From the NCBI RefSeq assembly GCF_000210295.1, contig NC_026742.1, forward strand, positions 744,001 through 808,000: a stretch of 64,000 nt of DNA. The letters run 5' to 3'. The notes under the pieces are model-generated. The model made no database searches. It saw only the letters and a list, made by a program, of their open reading frames with translations, and was not told the DNA's origin. Every line of letters begins with the position of its first letter. The stretch's first letter is position 1. Of the stretch, positions 59,820 to 64,000 are shown in pieces. The stretch is from Trypanosoma brucei gambiense DAL972. Lineage: Eukaryota; Euglenozoa; Kinetoplastea; Trypanosomatida; Trypanosomatidae. The translations under genes and the position numbers were made by a program.

Positions 59820-62800
59820 ATGAAGAGGTGCCGCGCTTACTTTGTCGGGGAGGTTGCGCTCACCGGGGTCGGTGCTTTTCAGGGACGGTGGTGCCAGCCG
59901 GCATGCAAGTCGCAGTTGCAAAGCACGCAGAAACAAGGACGACCCGATGGCCTTACGGTGTCGTTGATGCGCTTATCGGCGTCACAGCGGCGCACGGCCT
60001 CCGTAGCATATGCCCACGGAAATGAAGAGCGACAACTGCTCCCAACGAGTTACAAGAATGTTGCAGCACCGCGCCTCCTGCACGTACTCTTGCTGAAGTG
60101 CCGGCAGAAGACCGCCAAGCCGTCCATTTTGGATGTTGAAGCTGTACCGGAAGTCTCCATGCTAGCAGGTGCGCAGCGAGACGCGGACGAGTCCGGTGGA
60201 AAATGGCATGCGGCTTTCCGGTTGTTCAGTGAAGCGATACAGCGGCGCGGAGTGCTACCCAACATTGCTCACATTAATGTGCTGCTTGGAATTACTGTAC
60301 GTGAGCGCCGTTGGCCGCAAAAGGCGGAAGTGGAAAATTTTGTCGAACGGTTCCTTGAAGCCGCGGAGTGCATGGGTGACGAAAGGAGAGAGTATCTGGC
60401 GGAGCAGTTGCAAACGGGTGCTAAAGGCAATGAATGCACTGTAGATGATGTATCCATCCAGCAACTGATTACGGCTATGCGACCGACAGCAGAGACGTAC
60501 GAATGGCTCATGGAGGCCGCCGTAAGACAGCGAGACTGGGAAGCGGCACTCACATACTTCGGCGACGCACGTGCTGCGTGCCTACCAATTAGTGACCTCT
60601 CACTTCGTTTGTCCCTTCGCGCCTATCGAATTGCTGGCGTGCACTCAATCTTCAAGACGACCAAAAGAGATCGGCGCGCAGTGCAAATGATGTCACTCCG
60701 CACGGATCAAAGAGGGCCTGCACTCCGATCCTCGGCGGCGCCGGCGTCACTGCGCGGTGTGGCTAACGCAGTGCGGGTGGAATCGGAGGATGTGCGGTAT
60801 GTGTGGCAAGCTGCCCTCTCACTGTTTGAGTCCTACAAGCATCGTGTGCATGAGGGACAGACGGTAGGGCTCTTTATGACGATGATGACGGAGGCCGGGC
60901 AGTACCAACAGGTTATTCGTACGCACTCTGAATGTCATCGTACCCTTATTGTCGATGAAGATGTACTCCTTACTGTGAGCAGGGCAGCACGAGAACTTGG
61001 TGACTGGGTTTTGAGCCTGCGTTTGCTCGAGGAAAGCAGTGCAAAAGCTTCAGGGCTGCCGCAATCGATACTGGAAAACACCGTGCATACCTTGCGACGG
61101 ACCGGACACTACAGGGAGATACTGCTACTTCATGCGCAGCTTCCGCCCATATTCTGGTCTGCTGGGGCCTATGTAGTTCTCGCTCAAGCCGCGGTAGTGC
61201 AACGGGAGCTGCCCTTGCTCCTATCGCTTCTCACGGACGAAGAAGACAGATATGAAGACGCACAAATGCCACACGATGTGGATACTGCAGCTCATACATC
61301 GTTACAACGAAATCTTTCTTTCAACGTTACAACCGCTGCGTCGATGTGTACAGGAAGGCAAAAGCAAACACCGCTGGAAATGTTTGACGTGGCCCTACGG
61401 GCCATTCAGGTTGAGCTCATTCATCGGCGGTGCAAACGTGCTGGCGATTCTAGTACCAGTACAGGTAGCGGAAGCATTGGCACGGGCAGCGGCAACTGCC
61501 AAGCAGGGTCGGTGACGCCACGATACGATTCCGTGGCAAGTCTCGCCTCGCTCTCTGTTGCTATCTACGAAAAGTTCCTGCATGTGTCAACACGTCAACT
61601 GAAGAAGTGGGAGCGCGACAATTGGCCCTCCGGCTCCACATTGACTATCTATGCGCCACTTTTAAAGCTTCTTGCTGTACCGCTCTGTGAAAATCATACC
61701 GTTGTTTCCACTAACAAGAACGTGCGCGGCTCCCCGTGCGCCCCTTGGGAAGTGGCCCTCGCGCATGTGGCATTGATCAGGAGGCCTGACGCTCCGCTAA
61801 TATGCCTTGCCGCCCACCTACTGCAGCGGTATCAGCAATGGGAGGCAGCCTTCAAGTTACTGTCCCACGTGGAGCACAACGACGAGTTGGCTCAGTCTGC
61901 TGCTTTTAAATTACGTTGTGCTCTGCAACTGGGGCCGTCTCGGGCGTCGGCATCAGTGGAGCCATCAAGTTATCGTTGCACGATCATTTCCGCCACCTCC
62001 GTCCGTTATGCCGTGTTAAGCGCCACCGCCCACCGACCAGCTGCGGCGCTCCATCTCGTACAGTATGCACTGGCACACAGCTGGATCGACAGTGGTATGG
62101 CGTTGCAGCTGCTGCAGCACATACAACGCAATATGAAAGAACCGGTGCAGCGCCGCACTGCCGGCAGACAAGCGACAGCGTCGAATTCCCACATTGGCAT
62201 GATCGGCGGTGAAACCGATAGCTACACTCTATCATGTGATGCTATCGTTTTTTTCAAAGAATTTGTTTCTCTTTGGAGCCAGCAGAGTTGTGTGGTGGCC
62301 CCACTTGCACCTCTCTTCAATGAGATATTAATATTCCTGCAGCGTGGACCTCATACGGACCCATCAATATCGTCGTTCACTGCTTTATGTGGTTCAATAG
62401 CAAACGTCCTCCGTCGACTCTCCACCGAATGGAAAGTGGAGCAACACGCTGATGTGGAGCTGGCGCTGGTTGCAGCGGTCCACGCAACTGTGCACCACGT
62501 GGGGGCCTCTACGTTGAGCCGACGAGCTCTCTGGTCGGAGTGTCTGTGTCTCGTTCAGCTCTTCCACAGTCCACTCATTCGTCGAACCTATATCGTAGGA
62601 GTACTGGAGGTAAATGAGGCAACATTTCGTGTGCTCCGTACGTTTATATCAAATTGTAATCGGTCTGAGGAGGCGTTTGTGGAGGGTATCGCGTTTCAGT
62701 GGTTGCTGCCAGGGAAAGTACTGGAACTTCCTCAACTGGAAGAAATTTTTAGGGCACCAGGTGGCCTCACAAGCGCTGCAAATGCTTCGGTGTGGTGGTC

Positions 62801-64000
62801 GTTGGGGTTGTTGCTGTATTCACTCGTATGGGCAAGTCGGCTCCGCTCGAAAGAACTCGTGCGGCACTTTGTTGGAGTGCTGCTACCGCTGCTTCAGCGG
62901 CTTTTGCAGAATGAAGGGAATTGTACTATCATAAGTACTAGTGTTTCCCCACGCGAAATTAGGTCAGATGGGCTGGCGGCTGCCGTTGTTGCTGTGCAGT
63001 GCCTGACAAGCGGCGCACACGAAGAGGTGCTACATGACTGGCCCCACGTATATGAGCTGCTTTCAACGCTTCTCCAAGTGCCTGAACTGACTGCAACGGA
63101 GAAGGGAGAAGGGAATGATGTAAGTACCTTAGCAGATGTGTTGGGCGCAGTTCTCGACAAGTTGCGTCGTTCATTTCATTTCCTGATAAGGGGTGTTTCA
63201 CTCAACAAAGGTTACCGCACACATTGTCCGAAAGGTCCTACCACGCCGGCTAGTGACCGTGTAAAGGAACATGGAACCGCGGAAGGAAATAGTTCCGGGG
63301 AAGTGGTAGAAAGGAGTGCGTTTGTTTTTCTGGACATCTGTGAGGAGTTAACAAAGCGCCTCTCAGTTGGAACTAATGGCGAACGGCTTGTGCGAAACGG
63401 AATCACATCCTGCTTGGATAAAGTGATGAACTGTATTTGGGATGTCGGCTACGCTTTATTTGTGTGGCGCACACTTTTCAGTGGGTATCCAAATCAAGTA
63501 AACGCCAAGGTGCTGCAGCAGTTGCAAAGTCGGTACCACAGGGCCTTGTACATGCAAATGTTGCACCTTCCTGTACAGCATACAACTCCGTCCATACTGG
63601 AACGCTGGTTGGTTGTGATGAGTGGCTGTGACCGAAATGGTGGAACGACAAGGACACATGAAGAGTCGCACGAAAATAGGTTGTGTGCTGCAATAATAAA
63701 TGACATTACAACCCTGGACGCATGGGCAAGTTGCCGTTCGTTGCCACACGAGCCGGGTGCGCATGGACGCGAGTCTCGGGGAAGGGAACCATTGCTAATT
63801 GTTCCGATGGTTCTGAGAGTAATAAATTCAATTACGCAAGCTGCGATGAAGCGGTTCTCACAGTGCAAGTTGTCCCACACGAAAACGTGCTCCAAATCAT
63901 GGAGTGGTCTTCTGCAACTCGGTGGTGGCCGAGACGTGCATTCTCTTTTTGAAGATCACCTTCTGGTTACCACCATACAGCAACTACAAACCTTGCAGGA
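59820..64000 (+). CDS. Large PPR-like protein, partial (3' end outside window)
   Basis: I translated this frame by hand from ATG 59820: it stays open for 1393 codons to the window edge. No stop ends it here, so the true length is unknown. The first ~50 residues are rich in R, S, Q and low in acids, compatible with a mitochondrial presequence. Early on there are paired-helix segments of PPR style: WHAAFRLFSEAIQRRGVLPN (about 126-145), PTAETYEWLMEAAVRQRDWEAALTYFGDAR (near 225-255) and a later W-x-A-A-L-x-L-F repeat (near 330). The remainder is helical and alpha-solenoid-like with serine/glycine-rich inserts (near 555). A mitochondrial RNA-processing or mitoribosome-related role is inferred. An alternative start downstream cannot be excluded. 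Confidence 0.75.
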   Translation, partial: MKRCRAYFVGEVALTGVGAFQGRWCQPACKSQLQSTQKQGRPDGLTVSLMRLSASQRRTASVAYAHGNEERQLLPTSYKNVAAPRLLHVLLLKCRQKTAKPSILDVEAVPEVSMLAGAQRDADESGGKWHAAFRLFSEAIQRRGVLPNIAHINVLLGITVRERRWPQKAEVENFVERFLEAAECMGDERREYLAEQLQTGAKGNECTVDDVSIQQLITAMRPTAETYEWLMEAAVRQRDWEAALTYFGDARAACLPISDLSLRLSLRAYRIAGVHSIFKTTKRDRRAVQMMSLRTDQRGPALRSSAAPASLRGVANAVRVESEDVRYVWQAALSLFESYKHRVHEGQTVGLFMTMMTEAGQYQQVIRTHSECHRTLIVDEDVLLTVSRAARELGDWVLSLRLLEESSAKASGLPQSILENTVHTLRRTGHYREILLLHAQLPPIFWSAGAYVVLAQAAVVQRELPLLLSLLTDEEDRYEDAQMPHDVDTAAHTSLQRNLSFNVTTAASMCTGRQKQTPLEMFDVALRAIQVELIHRRCKRAGDSSTSTGSGSIGTGSGNCQAGSVTPRYDSVASLASLSVAIYEKFLHVSTRQLKKWERDNWPSGSTLTIYAPLLKLLAVPLCENHTVVSTNKNVRGSPCAPWEVALAHVALIRRPDAPLICLAAHLLQRYQQWEAAFKLLSHVEHNDELAQSAAFKLRCALQLGPSRASASVEPSSYRCTIISATSVRYAVLSATAHRPAAALHLVQYALAHSWIDSGMALQLLQHIQRNMKEPVQRRTAGRQATASNSHIGMIGGETDSYTLSCDAIVFFKEFVSLWSQQSCVVAPLAPLFNEILIFLQRGPHTDPSISSFTALCGSIANVLRRLSTEWKVEQHADVELALVAAVHATVHHVGASTLSRRALWSECLCLVQLFHSPLIRRTYIVGVLEVNEATFRVLRTFISNCNRSEEAFVEGIAFQWLLPGKVLELPQLEEIFRAPGGLTSAANASVWWSLGLLLYSLVWASRLRSKELVRHFVGVLLPLLQRLLQNEGNCTIISTSVSPREIRSDGLAAAVVAVQCLTSGAHEEVLHDWPHVYELLSTLLQVPELTATEKGEGNDVSTLADVLGAVLDKLRRSFHFLIRGVSLNKGYRTHCPKGPTTPASDRVKEHGTAEGNSSGEVVERSAFVFLDICEELTKRLSVGTNGERLVRNGITSCLDKVMNCIWDVGYALFVWRTLFSGYPNQVNAKVLQQLQSRYHRALYMQMLHLPVQHTTPSILERWLVVMSGCDRNGGTTRTHEESHENRLCAAIINDITTLDAWASCRSLPHEPGAHGRESRGREPLLIVPMVLRVINSITQAAMKRFSQCKLSHTKTCSKSWSGLLQLGGGRDVHSLFEDHLLVTTIQQLQTLQ

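Overview
The window looks like nuclear DNA of a kinetoplastid, most probably a Trypanosoma of the T. brucei group. All convincing genes lie on the + strand and read as one directional polycistronic array. No introns are needed. Genes are separated by 0.3-2 kb spacers carrying pyrimidine tracts followed by a first AG, the usual layout of spliced-leader trans-splice acceptors. Two or more arginine kinase genes beside an ABCG transporter and an inositol monophosphatase fit my memory of T. brucei chromosome 9; that assignment is recollection, not something computed here.

Layout. 1-3.6 kb: the 3' part of a methyltransferase-like gene, a damaged arginine kinase copy running into a 100-N gap, then an intact arginine kinase. 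4.9-11.2 kb: ABCG half-transporter, SAP18-like protein, inositol monophosphatase. 11.7-16.0 kb: a 2018-bp tandem array of MFS transporter genes (one 5'-truncated remnant and two full copies). 16.7-22 kb: three trypanosomatid proteins I cannot assign. 22.3-25.2 kb: an unusual fusion of an EFM7-type methyltransferase with a Rab escort protein (REP). 25.6-28 kb: DPM2-like protein and the peroxin PEX16. 28.6-34.3 kb: a 1521-residue coiled-coil protein and a small coiled-coil protein with a candidate LIR motif. 36.2-43.3 kb: a PPR-like, probably mitochondrial protein, a possible small gene, and a HID1-family protein. 44.8-46.8 kb: a NAK-family pseudokinase with clathrin-adaptor-type motifs. 46.8-51.8 kb: about 5 kb of low-complexity sequence with at most one small gene. 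51.8-59.5 kb: IPI1/TEX10 ribosome-assembly factor, CMC2-like twin-Cx9C protein, AlaX/AARSD1 editing protein, F-box-like protein. 59.8-64 kb: a PPR-like reading frame still open at the window edge.

Genes in such arrays are not functional operons, so neighbours need not share a pathway. Themes that recur are membrane traffic and organelle biogenesis (REP fusion, HID1, pseudokinase, PEX16, DPM2-like), mitochondrial gene expression and assembly (two PPR-like proteins, CMC2-like), and energy or metabolite handling (arginine kinase, ABC and MFS transporters, IMPase). I saw no tRNA, rRNA, CRISPR array or complete mobile element.
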